Below are positions 1 through 10,998 of a stretch of 64,000 nucleotides of DNA, piece by piece. This stretch comes from Gamsiella multidivaricata (taxonomy: Eukaryota; Mortierellomycota; Mortierellomycetes; Mortierellales; Mortierellaceae). Position 1 is the first letter of the stretch. Every line of letters begins with the position of its first letter. The notes under the pieces are model-generated. The model was not told the origin of the DNA and made no database searches. It saw only the letters and a list, made by a program, of their open reading frames with translations. Location: NCBI RefSeq assembly GCF_025024155.1, contig NW_026251727.1:1-64000 (forward strand), read 5' to 3'. Made by a program: the position numbers and the translations under genes.

Positions 1-2019
1 GCTTGCCACAACCAAAGCAGCGCCTATCGAAACCAAGAGCGCCTCGACCAGACCGGCAGTACCAACACCAGGCTGTCCCGTCGCTCTCGTCCTCGGACAA
101 TTCTTCACCAACTGCGTCGACCTTTGCTGATGGACAGGAGAGCTGGAGGGCCGAACTTTCTGACTTGGTATGCAAAAATACGCTCTTGTTGGAATGGCTT
201 TACAATACTTTATTGTGCATACGCTGTACCTAACTTGTCCTCAATATGTTTTTGATTGTATTGTAACTAACTATTTAGAAACGAACCAAGAAATGTATGT
301 TGTTGATTCTGCTTGTTTGTGCTGGCGCAATAACAATGGCTTGAAGCTTTTTCTAATCTGGAGCCTTTGCGTACTTAGTTACAGAAGAAGACCGAGGCTT
401 CTTTTTTATCAGGAAAAAGACAACGGCGACTTTACCCAAATCCTCCACAGCAGCTACGATAGTAACATCAAAACCAGGACCTCTGATACGAAATTTCGAT
501 GATGCCGAGAACCCGCTCTTGTTGACACCAAACCCTCCATTGACACCGGAAGGAACACCTTCGCGGGAGAGGGTTTATGATGTGCTAGCTCCCCCAAATA
601 GATCAACGAAAGCAACGTCAACCAAACAGAACCAACAACGCCCACAGCGCCAACAAATCCAACATACCCCGAAGAGGAACCAAGATACAGTTATAGCCAT
701 TCCTATGAGAGAGACACCCATGATCAATAGGAACAAGGATTTGAGGAGTGCGAGCCGTCGGTCGAGTTTCAACCTGCGTGGAAAAAGAGCTTCTTCAATT
801 GGCAATGGCTTCGTGGGTATGTAGTCCAAACATGATTCTTCACGCCAGGCACGTCGAGTGTTACGAGATATCATCTCATTAACGTATTTTGCTGTTTCTC
901 TCTCTTTTTCTTGAAATATGTAGCGGTGCCACATCCCTCGGTAGACCCAAAATATTTCTTCCGGCATATTGCAGCTGAGGAACCGCCTCCAGTTCGGATG
1001 CGACAGCTCATGGCATGGTGTGCGAGGAAAAGCATAGATTCCCAGAAAAGCAGTTCGCAAACTGCTCTCCAGGTCGCAAAGCAGATTGAGGAGGAAGCCC
1101 TAGCAATGCTGACGGCAGGAAAATTTAGTGTATCATGGTACACCCGACCTACGGACACGGAACCTATCCGCGCAGTGCCCAAGAAACCTCACAAGCGGAA
1201 CATGGAAAATTTGAGCAAATCAAGGCAATACCAGGCCCAGATTGACAAACTACGAAAGGAGGATGAGGGTTGGACAAGGATCATCAGCTCGTTCAACACA
1301 TTTCATGCTTCTGTGCTGGATAGCGGGGCAGCATTACCTCCTGGCGACGAGGCCATTATCCTCCCTGAAATATCTGCGGACGAGCTCAATGTTGAGTTAC
1401 TGTCGGCGGATGACAGGAGTATGTGGGACAAGTACTGTAAACACAAGGATGCCGCAGGGACACCCGGACCAGCAACGAAAGCACGACGAGATACAATCGA
1501 AGGCACGGAACAATCTATCAAGAGTAACAAATGGATGCAGGATATGTTGGGCTCGCTTGAGAAGGAGGTATGACAACTTACGCTATGTCACTTCTTTGAT
1601 ATTTCTTTTAACAAATACTATTGTCTGTGCAGCAACTGAACGACCGATATCTCTTGTTCATCTTTCATATCTCTTAGGTGGACAACCTTCAGGATACCCT
1701 ATACGCAGCCTCGCGTTTCGATAAGATTGCTAAACAATACACCGACCAAGTCCTGGAACAGATTGCAGTAGCACTAGATGAACGACAGCGACCGCCAATA
1801 ATGATGGGCAGCTCCAACCTGCTGAATCCATGGTCATCGTCACCTCCAACGTCCTCCTCAATAGGAAAGGGAGAGACCTCGTCGCTTAGATCAACACTGG
1901 CTTCAGGCGCGGTCTCAACGTCGACTAGTGCGGAGTTCATACTGTCACCAAGCATAGGCCCAGACAGCGCGGATGACCCATGGCAAATTTTGCGTGCACT
2001 TTCAAGGCTCAGTCTTTGA
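1..2019 (+). CDS. DSN1: Kinetochore protein Dsn1/Mis13, 5'-partial
   Basis: This is a subunit of the Mis12/MIND complex, which links centromeric chromatin to the Ndc80 complex at the kinetochore. The sequence shows the family signature: a basic stretch RRSSFNLRGKRASSIGNG, then PHPSVDPKYFFRHI and PVRMRQLMAWCARK, followed by predicted helices and a disordered Ser/Thr-rich tail. The exons read 1-167 (partial), 279-294 (a 16-nt exon inferred from phase), 379-816, 924-1567 and 1678-2019. The junctions at 816/924 and 1567/1678 keep the frame and have GT-AG ends. The N-terminal segment is low complexity, rich in Pro, Gln and Ser. The start codon lies left of the window. The family identity is firm; the tiny second exon is an inference, needed because direct joining of 167 to any nearby acceptor breaks the frame. 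Confidence 0.86.
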
Positions 2020-2744
2020 AGTGCTTGCATTACCAAAAACTAAAATAAAAAAGGCTGCAGTAAATAACGCCTGTGATTGGGTAAAGGGTTCAATTGAAGG
2101 GGCAATAGGAGACAAAGGGGCTGCGCCCATCTTAATATGCAGCTGGTGGTGGACGTGCTTAAACATTCCTCCTTTTTCATGTGCCCCTTTCACTCTGAAT
2201 TTCATGCCAGACCATACTTTAACAAATTGTAGTTAACGAAAAACGTTAATTGGGGTCTATGCTGTCAATATATCTCGTCGCGCGCTAGAGACCATCTTAA
2301 TCAACAGCCAGGGCACCAGCTCATCCCCGTCCAGCGCTTCAGACCTCTGTCTCGTGCAGTATTTCAAGTGTTTCTTCTGCAGTTGAATTCAGTCAAGTCC
2401 TTCTGCGTCAGTCATCCCCTGTAGACCCTTGTCGGTTTGCCCAGCCAAACCCATCTCGGCAGCAAGAAAAGCACAGAACACAAGCGTGATGATAAGAACA
2501 TACTATGCGGGTAAGTTGTATTGGTATGTTGTAGACATTTTTAGCGATTTATGTTCTCTTTAAGAGCACGTTCTGTACCCTTCAACAGCTGGTAATGTGG
2601 AGAGTGGATGGCGCGGGCTTGTTGACGGCTTTTAGGCTGTTCCGTGGCTACCGAATCCTGAGTGTAGAGCGATTTGCTCTTGTATAACAAAGGAATGCGT
2701 CTGCAATCTCAAAGGAATTGCGCCCGTAGGAAGCAAGGACTATC
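2020..2744. other. Intergenic, no gene recognised
   Basis: This is the 3' flank of DSN1 and the possible 5' flank of the small spliced ORF at 2745. One intron-like start lies at 2489-2510 (ATG, then a GTAAGT donor), but every downstream acceptor tried gives an early stop. Nothing else could be assigned. Confidence 0.4.
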
Positions 2745-3281
2745 ATGAAGGGCAAACCTCATTCCCCGTGGCAGCGAGGAATTCAGTACCATTATGTAGG
2801 TCTTGTTCAACACCAAGGGTAGAGCGTCAGTGTTGATGATCTAAACTTCAAGGACAAGAATATCTGACATGTGTCATATGTTTTAATGCGTCTGATGGGG
2901 ATTTGGACTCTATGTATTGCTCTTGAGGAATATGAACACCGATCCATTCTTCCTCTGTATATAGGGCGCCGAGAAGATCCACAGGACCACATCCGGCACA
3001 GACTACGGTTCCACAATTTCGGACATCCTCACCATCTTTGCTGCCAGCGTATTCATCTCTCTAACCGCCTCACGATTGTAAGCACTCTGGTCGGGGAAAC
3101 GCTTTGGTACTGGGATCAACCATCGCCACTGCATTTATCCAAAGGAAGCCGAGTTAATATTTCAATTCTCTCTCCTCATAGTGTCGGAGACCTCATTTTC
3201 TTGAGAGAAAATCTACGCGGCCTTTTGGTGGACTGTTCGTCCTGTCTTCGTCGCTCTTCATGCATCGGATCGAATTTGTAG
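2745..3281 (+). CDS. Possible small spliced protein, unrecognised
   Basis: This is a tentative 87-aa reading. The exons are 2745-2795, 2965-3077 and 3182-3281. All introns are GT-AG, and the acceptors end in TATATAG and CTCCTCATAG. The phases (0, then 2) match across both junctions. The middle exon encodes a hydrophobic segment (ISDILTIFAASVFISLTASR) that could be one membrane helix. I do not recognise the family. Against it are the short length, the lack of any conserved motif, and a Cys-rich C-terminus that looks arbitrary. It is listed because three exons with consistent phases and good splice sites are more than expected by chance, although a decayed gene is equally possible. Confidence 0.3.
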
Positions 3282-3584
3282 CCATCAAGTAACACCATCA
3301 TCAGCAACGCATGCGAGAGGCCGTCAGCGCAGTGAGGACGTGCCAAAAATATGGATCTGGACAGATTGAATATTGTGGCCGGTGCAGCAGGAGGCAGTTA
3401 GAAATCAATCACAGAGCTGCGGGATGTTGAAGACGTCAAGGCCGCTTCTTGACGTTTGATGAACTCATGATCAAGAATACCTTGATTCTTGAACCCCATA
3501 TCTCCGCCTCAAATCCTATCGCAACCGACATCTGATCTGATTCTACTTACTCCCTACCTCCCATGAGTGATCCTGGCTGAACCG

Positions 3585-3616
<32 letters not shown>
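3585..3616 (+). repeat. Poly-A tract, 32 nt
   Basis: An uninterrupted run of A. It could be the tail of an old retrotransposed copy, but no coding remnant is visible upstream and no target-site duplication was found. Confidence 0.95.
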
Positions 3617-3620
<4 letters not shown>

Positions 3621-4423
3621 GATCCGACGATACACCCCATGACCCCATACTTCGAGATCGCTAGGCGGCCGCGATTATGCACCGTCTAAGAGGAGTTCCA
3701 TACCAGCAAACTGAGAGCGAAATGAACGCGCGGGGCAAAATAAGAGATCAAATGGACACCCAAATAAACATCCTACAAGTCCGGCAAAAAGAGAACAGAG
3801 AGAATCTGTCATCCGAATTCTGCAGGATTGGGCAAATTATCTCCTGCTGGATAGGTTCTCATCCTCTCTATCTCTCTCACGGATAGCGATCGGACATGTG
3901 TATTTCTTCCAAGGAACGTATCATAGGGACTGCATATAGGAAGTAGTGTGTATCTTTTTTTTTCCAGCTATTGCAAATTGTTGCTATGCGCAGACACTCT
4001 GGCAGCGCCCACCTACTGCTATCTCAGTCAACAACATTAACAGCTGTGCGCTCGTTTCATAAAGCTACTTTTTGCAAACAACCACAAGAATACACGGCTA
4101 TCAAGTATCTGGCAAAGCCTCCATAAGACCATTGTTAGCGATGTGAGCCACGATATCAATGCAAAAAAAAAAAAACGTCCACCTTTATTTCTCCTCCATG
4201 TCAAAATAATATTCTCGTGCCTTGCTGGTGTATGAATGCTGAGAAGAGGACCGCACCTTTGCCATCCTCCATATGTCCCGATTCCTCTGTGCTGAGCGTG
4301 CCTCAGTTCCACAAGTCCGTGCTATCAGGCTGTCTGCCCACTCAATACTCGGATCAAAGTTGCCCCCTTCTTTCTTTTTCTCTCTTTCCTTCCTTTCCTC
4401 CTTCCCCTCGTCTCCCCATCCAT
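3617..4423. other. Intergenic, nothing recognised
   Basis: There is no coding signal on either strand. A pyrimidine-rich stretch near 4365-4410 lies just downstream of the VTC1 stop, so it falls in that gene's 3' flank. Confidence 0.5.
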
Positions 4424-4837
4424 CTAGCTCCGATTGTCGCTGAACCTCAGTCCAAAATTAATCAAGATCGCCGCGAGGATAAACACACACAATACCGTCG
4501 GTCCAAACCGATCATCATAAGGCCCTGGAAGACGCTTTCGGATCCGATTTGCCCTCCAATGAAACGTCGCAAGCGCATAGATCATCACGATCATCGCCAC
4601 GAACGTAAATACGCCCGCAGAAATCCGTCCGACACGGTCTCCAAAGTTCAAAAGTCCAATCGCCAACGATCCGAGCAGCACCGTGAAGTTCAACCAGGAC
4701 AGGAACGTACGCTCGTTCGCGAAGAAGACCTTGGGCTCTACACGGACGGGCAAGGCGATACGCTTGCCCGGGGTAGCTTGGAGGAGCGGTTGACTAGATG
4801 AGGTTGGCATCATCGTTGAGTGGATGTGTCCTGACAT
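4424..4837 (-). CDS. VTC1: Vacuolar transporter chaperone subunit 1 (VTC1/Nrf1)
   Basis: This is a small three-helix membrane protein (DUF202 family) of the VTC complex. The complex makes polyphosphate from ATP and passes it into the vacuole or acidocalcisomes. The 137-aa single-exon ORF carries the near-invariant block [20 protein letters not shown] followed by [20 protein letters not shown]. Three hydrophobic helices follow, with the sequence [11 protein letters not shown] between helices 2 and 3 and GPYDDRFGP before helix 3. Length and order match yeast Vtc1 (129 aa), apart from a slightly longer N-terminus. The start was chosen as the first in-frame ATG; a later Met (residue 9 or 10) is also possible. 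A TTATTTATA element sits about 20-30 nt upstream, on the minus strand near 4860. Confidence 0.94.
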   Translation of the reverse strand: MSGHIHSTMMPTSSSQPLLQATPGKRIALPVRVEPKVFFANERTFLSWLNFTVLLGSLAIGLLNFGDRVGRISAGVFTFVAMIVMIYALATFHWRANRIRKRLPGPYDDRFGPTVLCVFILAAILINFGLRFSDNRS

Positions 4838-6425
4838 GGTTACTGAGAGTTATGTGGTATAAATAATGGGAGAGGAGGTATCGAATTAGGGCGAGAGAGA
4901 GCCAAGCGGATTGCGATAGAGTACTAGGAACACACATGGACAATAAAATCAAGAAGAATGTGAGTGATAGGAGCAGTAAGGGTTATAGACTCTGTTCCTT
5001 CACAGCCACGGTGTCAAAGCCCGGTTATCCACTGGAGAAGAGCGAGTGGAAGCGGAATGGGGCGTGGCGTGGTCAATTGTATATCCTGATTGGCGCAGAT
5101 GGACAACTAGGCGATCAAGGTAGGATGCACTGCAGATTTCTTTCAGGAACACCTACAAACGTCAGCAGGGAACAAACAGATATCAATTGAAACGATTCCA
5201 GCAGATGAGAGAGAGGCAGGAAGGAAGAGTGAGGAGGGAATGTGGCCAAAGGCGGAATGAGAAAGAAAGAGGGATGGATGGAATGAGAAGGAGAGCGTAA
5301 GACAATGGAAGAAAGAAAGAGAAAAAAAAAGAGCGAGAAAGGAAAAGGCAGGGGGGTGGGGAAGAGTGTATATAGGAGTATGCTGGGTTCAAAGATGCTT
5401 TTTTTTTTGGCTTTTTCAGATAGAGTAAACTACCATCACAACACAAGAAAAAACGACTATGATAAACCCCTTCCTGCGATGCGATCATCAACACCGTACT
5501 ATTGAAAAACACCATTCAGCATCGGCACCCGCTTCCAGCATCCTGCAAGCTGGGGATGGTGTAGGTTGCCCAATAAGGACTGACTGACAATTGAATACTA
5601 AAAATCAGAAACACGATCGGCAGGGGCACGTTCCTTTGAGGGCGAATCTCATAGGCCAACGGACAAACACAGCTGATAGATTCGGCAGAGATCGATTCTG
5701 AGTCCCCTCCACTTCTTTTGATGCCCCGTCTGGAGTATATAGCAAACTCGCCCAGTGTCTCCAGAAGACCATGCCAAGTGCCCTTTCCCCCCGATGTCAT
5801 TGGCTGGACATACTCCTCTGTCCCAACCGCCACATTCAGTTCCCTCTTTCGTACTTCGTCTTTTCTGTTCCCTTGTTCCCTCCCTCGAGTGCGTTCTGTG
5901 TTTATCCATGCCCTCGAGGTGTTTTTTTTTTTGCCCATCAAAAGCCTAGCTGAAGATCTGCTCTGTTCAGGTCAAGATGATCAAAACAAAAAAGCAGATG
6001 CGAACGGATCAATCCTATATCTCTCAATAGCTCCATAGACTATACACTAGATAGTTTTTTATTTTTTTGATGATTTGTTCAGAAGCGTCTTTATTTTATT
6101 TTTTGTTGAATCCTGCAGTTAGGGTAATAGAAAATAAGGAAATGTATGTTATATGTGTATAGTGGAGCGGGGAGGGTAATCCTTTGTAAAAATATATATG
6201 TCAAACACAACGTGTCCTTGCTTCATAAAAATCCGGTGACGATGGAAAACAAAAAAGACCAAGAAGAAACAACGTTCCAAGCGCTTGATAGTATCTTCCT
6301 TCCAGATCCATTTACTGTCCAATCTCCTGATCTTTCGCGTTTTTTTTTTCTGTCTTCTCAATGTTATTGTTGTTGTTGTTGTTGGTCCGTGTCAGAGTGT
6401 CGGATAATTATGGCCGAAGCTCCTC
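4838..6425. other. Intergenic, VTC1 promoter side and COX4 3' flank
   Basis: The plus strand is purine-rich from about 5195 to 5360 (GAGA and GGAA runs), which makes a long polypyrimidine tract on the VTC1 sense strand, probably its 5' region. T-rich stretches lie at 6050-6100 and 6340-6385. No credible coding region was found. Confidence 0.5.
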
Positions 6426-7784
6426 TTAATGGTGGTGAGATCCGCCGGCAGGAAAGTTCTCATCAGGCTCGTACGCAGACCATTTATACACGTTGCCGCA
6501 CTGGTCGCAGCGGTCAAACTCATGCGTCTGGTCAATCACAAGCCAGTTGACCTCGTGTGTCTCGCCAGGAACACCTATTCACAAAATATCCATTAATATG
6601 CATGCAAAAAAATATATTAAGGAAACCCTATTTCCTCTGCCAGATCATCTCCTTTGCATCCCTAGAGATCGCTCCAAAAAAAACACCTGCAGATCGTAGA
6701 AATGAAAAAAGCAAGATGCAAGAACCATACCGGCGCATCCGACATAACGGACGGGATCGCGAGAGCGAATGACCGTAGGGCTGGCCTTCGTGCCACGGAC
6801 GGTGACCTCGAGGGGTGCGAGATCAAAAATATCCTTGCCCTGCATCTTTCCAAGAAGTTCAGCACGCTCCAAACCAGTCGACTGGTCCAAGTCAGTAGGG
6901 ATAGTACCAGGGGCTGCACCGGGACCCTGGTTCACTTTGACCTCATGGTGACCACCTAGGAAAAAAACAATATATGTAGAGTCCGATATAGGTCAGGATC
7001 ATCGAGTTATTCAAAACCCTGGTGCGGTGACGGGATCAATTTTGCACCTTCCAGTCGAATTCGCCCCGGACACTGGGTAAAAAGTTATGTCCACGATCTT
7101 AGATCGACATCAAAACGCGCTGTTGTTCCGTGGAGGTGTGCGCATGTAATCCTCCTCGACCGCGGTCGATCTTCACATCCCCTGACCAAGTCTATGATCC
7201 ATCTCTGACCTCTCCGAGTCCTAGAATCCTAACGATCTTAAAAAAGCCGCTGCTGCGCTGCACCGAAATCTCGGTATCCTTTTCCGAATTGCTTGCTCAT
7301 CTTTCAACTTCCACGCAGCCTATCCTCGATTTTCATATCCGGTGCTCCGAACCTGCAATTCCACGTCCTTGAAGCCGACAAACTTCCTGTCCTTGCAACG
7401 CGTCTTTTTTTTCCTTTCCACGCATCCAATTGCTTGCCTGCTTCTGCTTTGCTTGTAATTCTATCGTCCTTAAAAAAAGAACTCACTCACTCACTCACTC
7501 ACTCACACACACACACTCTCTCTCTTTCTCTCTCTCTCTCTTGAATCGCTCTCCTGAACTGCTTTCATCCGCGTTCATCTTTTCATTCCTCCATTGTATT
7601 GTCCTGATCCAATGTTTTCCATGGGGCATCGAAACATCAAACACCCGACTCAACACACACACAAACTCTCTCACTCTCTCTTACCGAAACGAGTGGCACA
7701 GACAGAGAAATGAGAGACCTGAGCAGGGGCAGGGCGGAGGGCACGAGCCAGAGGAGCACGAAGGGAACGGAGAGCGAAGGACAT
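6426..7784 (-). CDS. COX4: Cytochrome c oxidase subunit 4 (Vb/COX5b family)
   Basis: This is a nuclear-encoded zinc-binding subunit of mitochondrial respiratory complex IV. There are three minus-strand exons: 7784-7685, 6955-6731 and 6574-6426. The phases agree (1, 1) and the introns are GT-AG, giving 157 aa. Exon 1 encodes a typical presequence, MSFALRSLRAPLARALRP, rich in Arg and Leu with no acids. Exon 2 carries GTIPTDLDQSTGLERAELLG and ends in VGCAG. Exon 3 begins VPGETHEVNW and contains CDQCGNVYKW. The Cys of VGC, the His of ETHE and the CxxC pair are the expected four zinc ligands. The C-terminus ends in a short His run. Intron 1 holds a microsatellite. The gene sits 576 nt downstream of, and on the same strand as, the glycosyltransferase gene. 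Confidence 0.94.
7481..7541 (+). repeat. Microsatellite in COX4 intron 1
   Basis: A run of TCAC tetranucleotides passes into CA and then CT dinucleotides. It lies within the first COX4 intron, close to the donor side. Confidence 0.9.
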
Positions 7785-8360
7785 GGCTAGTGAGGGGAAC
7801 GGTCGATTAAGGTCGGTCAGTAAAGGCCCTCCTGCACTTATCAAAAACAAAAAGTACGGGAATGCAAGAAAAAGTGACGTAGACTACATTTCTCACGTGG
7901 AGATTCTTGTCCATGGAAACCATGGACGCGAAGTCATGCAGAAATACCTTCACATACAGGCGGAGAACGTTCGTGTGTGGAATAAGAGTATTACGATACG
8001 GTTGTTTTATTAAGATAGTTTTCTATTGTACAACTCTGGGTAGCGAGTTCAGTGTCCTTTTTTTTTCCTCCTCTCAAAGGGAAGCGGATATTGCTGGGAA
8101 AAAGATGTCTAAGTCGACCCCCATAATTATGAGTTTGGTAGTTAAGCTGAAGATTAATGGTGTTATGCAAAGAAATGGGATGGATAGCAGTAATAATAAT
8201 AATGATGGTAAAGCAGCATCAAAATGATATAGAAACAACGATGATTAGATGTTAAGAAAAAAGTAAAAAGGGGATATAGATCTGGGACCAATGGGTCCAA
8301 AGGAGGCAGCGGGGGTTGGTGAATGTCATCCAAAGCCGGCACTGCCATGTTATGGGGATA
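7785..8360. other. Intergenic between COX4 and the glycosyltransferase
   Basis: This is the COX4 5' flank and the glycosyltransferase 3' flank. Minus-strand open stretches rich in Pro and Tyr (8163-8348) are not in phase with the last glycosyltransferase exon and look like chance. No motif was recognised. Confidence 0.5.
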
Positions 8361-10998
8361 TTAGAAGGTATGTACATCAGGCAGGCCGTTCTATTGTCAA
8401 AGGAAGAAAATTCTCGCCGGTTAGTTCAACGAACATCACATTAACAGCATTGAAAGTTCAAAAGAGAGAAAGAGACAATGCACTTACAAAGGGCTGCCTC
8501 CACCCACACTGGAATTGGTTCTTGTCGTAGCCATCGCCGCTGGTCGAGGAATTGTAGCCCAGGTGCTTCTGGAGCAAGGTTTTGCTCGTCACCATGGTTC
8601 CGGAACAGCTCGAGCAATACTCATGCTCGCCCATCAAGCATTTCTGAAGGGTGATATCTGGAGGGGGCGCAACAAGTCCCTTCGCTTGCGCCTGCATATC
8701 GCCCTCGAGGATGAACGACGCCGTCAAAGCAACAGACCGCTTGAAGATCATTCCGCTACCGCCCGTGCCGACAAAGACCCCACAGTGGTCCTGAACTTTT
8801 TCGTTGGCCGCGTAGATGGTGTTGAGCATCTCTTGCCAGCCTCCCTTACAAAACGGAAAGTCGTCCTCCATCACGCCCAAGTAGACCGAATCTTCGCTGG
8901 TACCGATCTTGCGGATGGCGCTCACCAGATGTTTGCGCTGATTCTTCTCCGATCCCTCCTCCCTGATCCACTTGACGTGCTTGCGAGCCTTGGGGATGGT
9001 GTCAAAATATGCCTTGGCGTCATCGTAGCCAGGGAAATCAGAAAAGTGGGTGTAGACCACAATCTGAATTCGTGAATAAAGGGGATCTACTTCCTCGTCC
9101 GGAAAGTTGTTGAGATAGGAGGTGAGGGTTTCCTTGATATATGTTACGCCGCGCTTCCTGGGCGCCGTCATCAAGATAAGTGTCATGAGATAAGGAGTCT
9201 GGGGGTCGATCCTGCTGTTGAGAACGCTGTTCTGCACATCCGGTCTGAAGGTGTGAACCTGGTTGGCGCCCACGAGGATCAACGTAACAAAGAGCAGCGT
9301 GGGGAGAATGTATGCCAGCGCGGTCCAGAAAGAGGCGCCAGACTTCAGTTCCTTGAAGGAAGCCCCCTCAGCACCCATGGCCGAGTCAGAAAATGCCTCG
9401 CCGTCCTCTAGCATCGCCTCGTAAGTCTCGTCCTCCCACATCTCCTTCTCGAACGCCGACGTCTTAACCTTTCCGCCCCAGCGACCCAGTCGGCGCTGGA
9501 TCGAGATTGCAATGGCTGCAAAGAATCCGACAATGATACCTGCTCCAGCCCACCACACAATTGTCTTTGGGAAGACGTTGATAAGACACAGAACCAGCTG
9601 GATGTGTGTGCGACGCAGGTCCCAGAAAAGGGGCGACTTCTCGCTCGAGGCCGGGAAGAGTGACTGGACGATCAGCAGGGCAAACAGAAACGGCGAGAGA
9701 CCTATTCGCGTAAAAATAGACGAGAGAGTCAGCAGCCGGTAGGGTGCATGGAAGAATAAGAAAAGGTCATCGCCATCCCCCTTAAATCAGGCACCCCCCA
9801 CTCCTGGGTGCTGCCCGCACATGATTGTACGATGATGCAATTCGCACCGAGGGTTCTTTTGTCCGGATATCTAGATACGTTTTGCTGGCTTGAATAGGAC
9901 AAATGTGGATAATGGCACGCTTGCCCAAGTGCATGGCAGAGGTCCGTGTTGTTGTAAAAATAGCAAGAGGAATGTCTCTCCACTATTGCAATCTGAAAAG
10001 GGTTCGCAGCAAGCATTCATCGCAATCCCCGCACTGAGATCCGTCCACACGCCGTGACCCTGCTCCTGCTCAACTATCCTTTTTTTTTTCTTTTGTTGTT
10101 GTTGTTGTTGTGGTTGTTGCTGAAGGAGAAGGGATATCCATGGTATAGATCGAGTCAAGTGTCATCCTATCGGATAGTGATCCTTACCGAGGTTGCATTC
10201 AAACATGGAATCGCTAAAGAACAAATCGGGAGTATGCCAGCCAGTTGCCCGGGAAAAGACAAAGCCCATCAGCTGGCGCAGTGCCATGACCAAGCACATC
10301 ACGACCACGAACAGGTTGCGGAAGATCCTAGATCCGTCCCCATTAAAGACGCTCGTCAAGTGGTCCTCAAAGATCGCCAGCGACATGATGTTGGATACTG
10401 CAAGGACGAGCGACGATCCCAGGCCGACCTGGGCTGCAGCCAGGAGGGAGGGTGTCAATGGCACGACAAAAGGCGAGGTCAAGAGTGAAAGATATTCCAT
10501 TGAGAAGAGCACATGTGTTGGAGCCGTGCAGTGCTTCGGGAACGTATCTCCCAAGGCCACCAGCGACATGATAATGGTTAGTGCAATGACTGTGCGGGTA
10601 ACAGGCTGTGACAGGAGCCAGAATAATGAGACGGTCGGGCTTGGAGGTGGAGGGATGTGTGGAAAGTAAGATGATGAGGCGGAGGAAGGTGTGAGGCTCC
10701 CGGGAGTTCCAATATTAATCACGGTGCTGACAGGCGGTGTGGAGGGCGTGGACGAAGCAAACGTCTTTAGCTGGAAGGATGTTGGGGACTGTGGGGGTGT
10801 TGGGACGTTAATGATGGTGCCTGCGTTCATTGAGGCCGGAGACGCCGGTCGTGAGCCAGGTGCAGACGATATGGAGGAGGCATAAGAGGCGTATGAGGGA
10901 CTGGAGGGAGCGAGGTGTTGTGAAGAGAGCGAAGAGTGCAGTTGTTGGCTCATGAGGTTTCGCTGCTGGGTGAGCGAGGAAGTGGAGGAGGAGGACAT
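8361..10998 (-). CDS. Multipass membrane glycosyltransferase with rhomboid-like N-domain
   Basis: The minus-strand exons are 10998-10188, 9701-8488 and 8390-8361. Phases 1 and 0 are matched, giving 684 aa. Residues 1-130 are Ser/Pro-rich and disordered. About six hydrophobic helices follow (roughly 134-340), ending in VWWAGAGIIVGFFAAIAI. The CNLGLSPFLFALLIVQSLFP segment and overall order resemble rhomboid-like pseudoproteases, but no Ser/His dyad is evident. An acidic linker, another helix (about 395-415) and a C-terminal domain from about 440 follow. That domain has PYLMTLILMTAPRKRG near its start, VYLGVMEDDFPFCKGGW (EDD near 550, a metal-binding DxD-type motif) and GTGGSGMIFKRS. These fit an inverting GT-A enzyme of the MGAT4/PGAP4 kind, probably lumenal. 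The last exon encodes nine residues after RQPF and is inferred from phase and a TTGACAATAG acceptor. The substrate is unknown. Confidence 0.72.

Noticed and set aside
575..1060. 161-aa open frame on the minus strand
   Set aside because: It is antisense to the well-supported DSN1 exons and has no motif.
2489..2640. Spliced start MIRTYYA with a GTAAGT donor
   Set aside because: All acceptors tried lead to a stop within about 20 codons.
8163..8348. Pro/Tyr-rich minus-strand frame as the last exon of the glycosyltransferase
   Set aside because: It is out of phase with the GTAAGT donor at 8487; the short exon 8390-8361 fits phase 0 and has a better acceptor.
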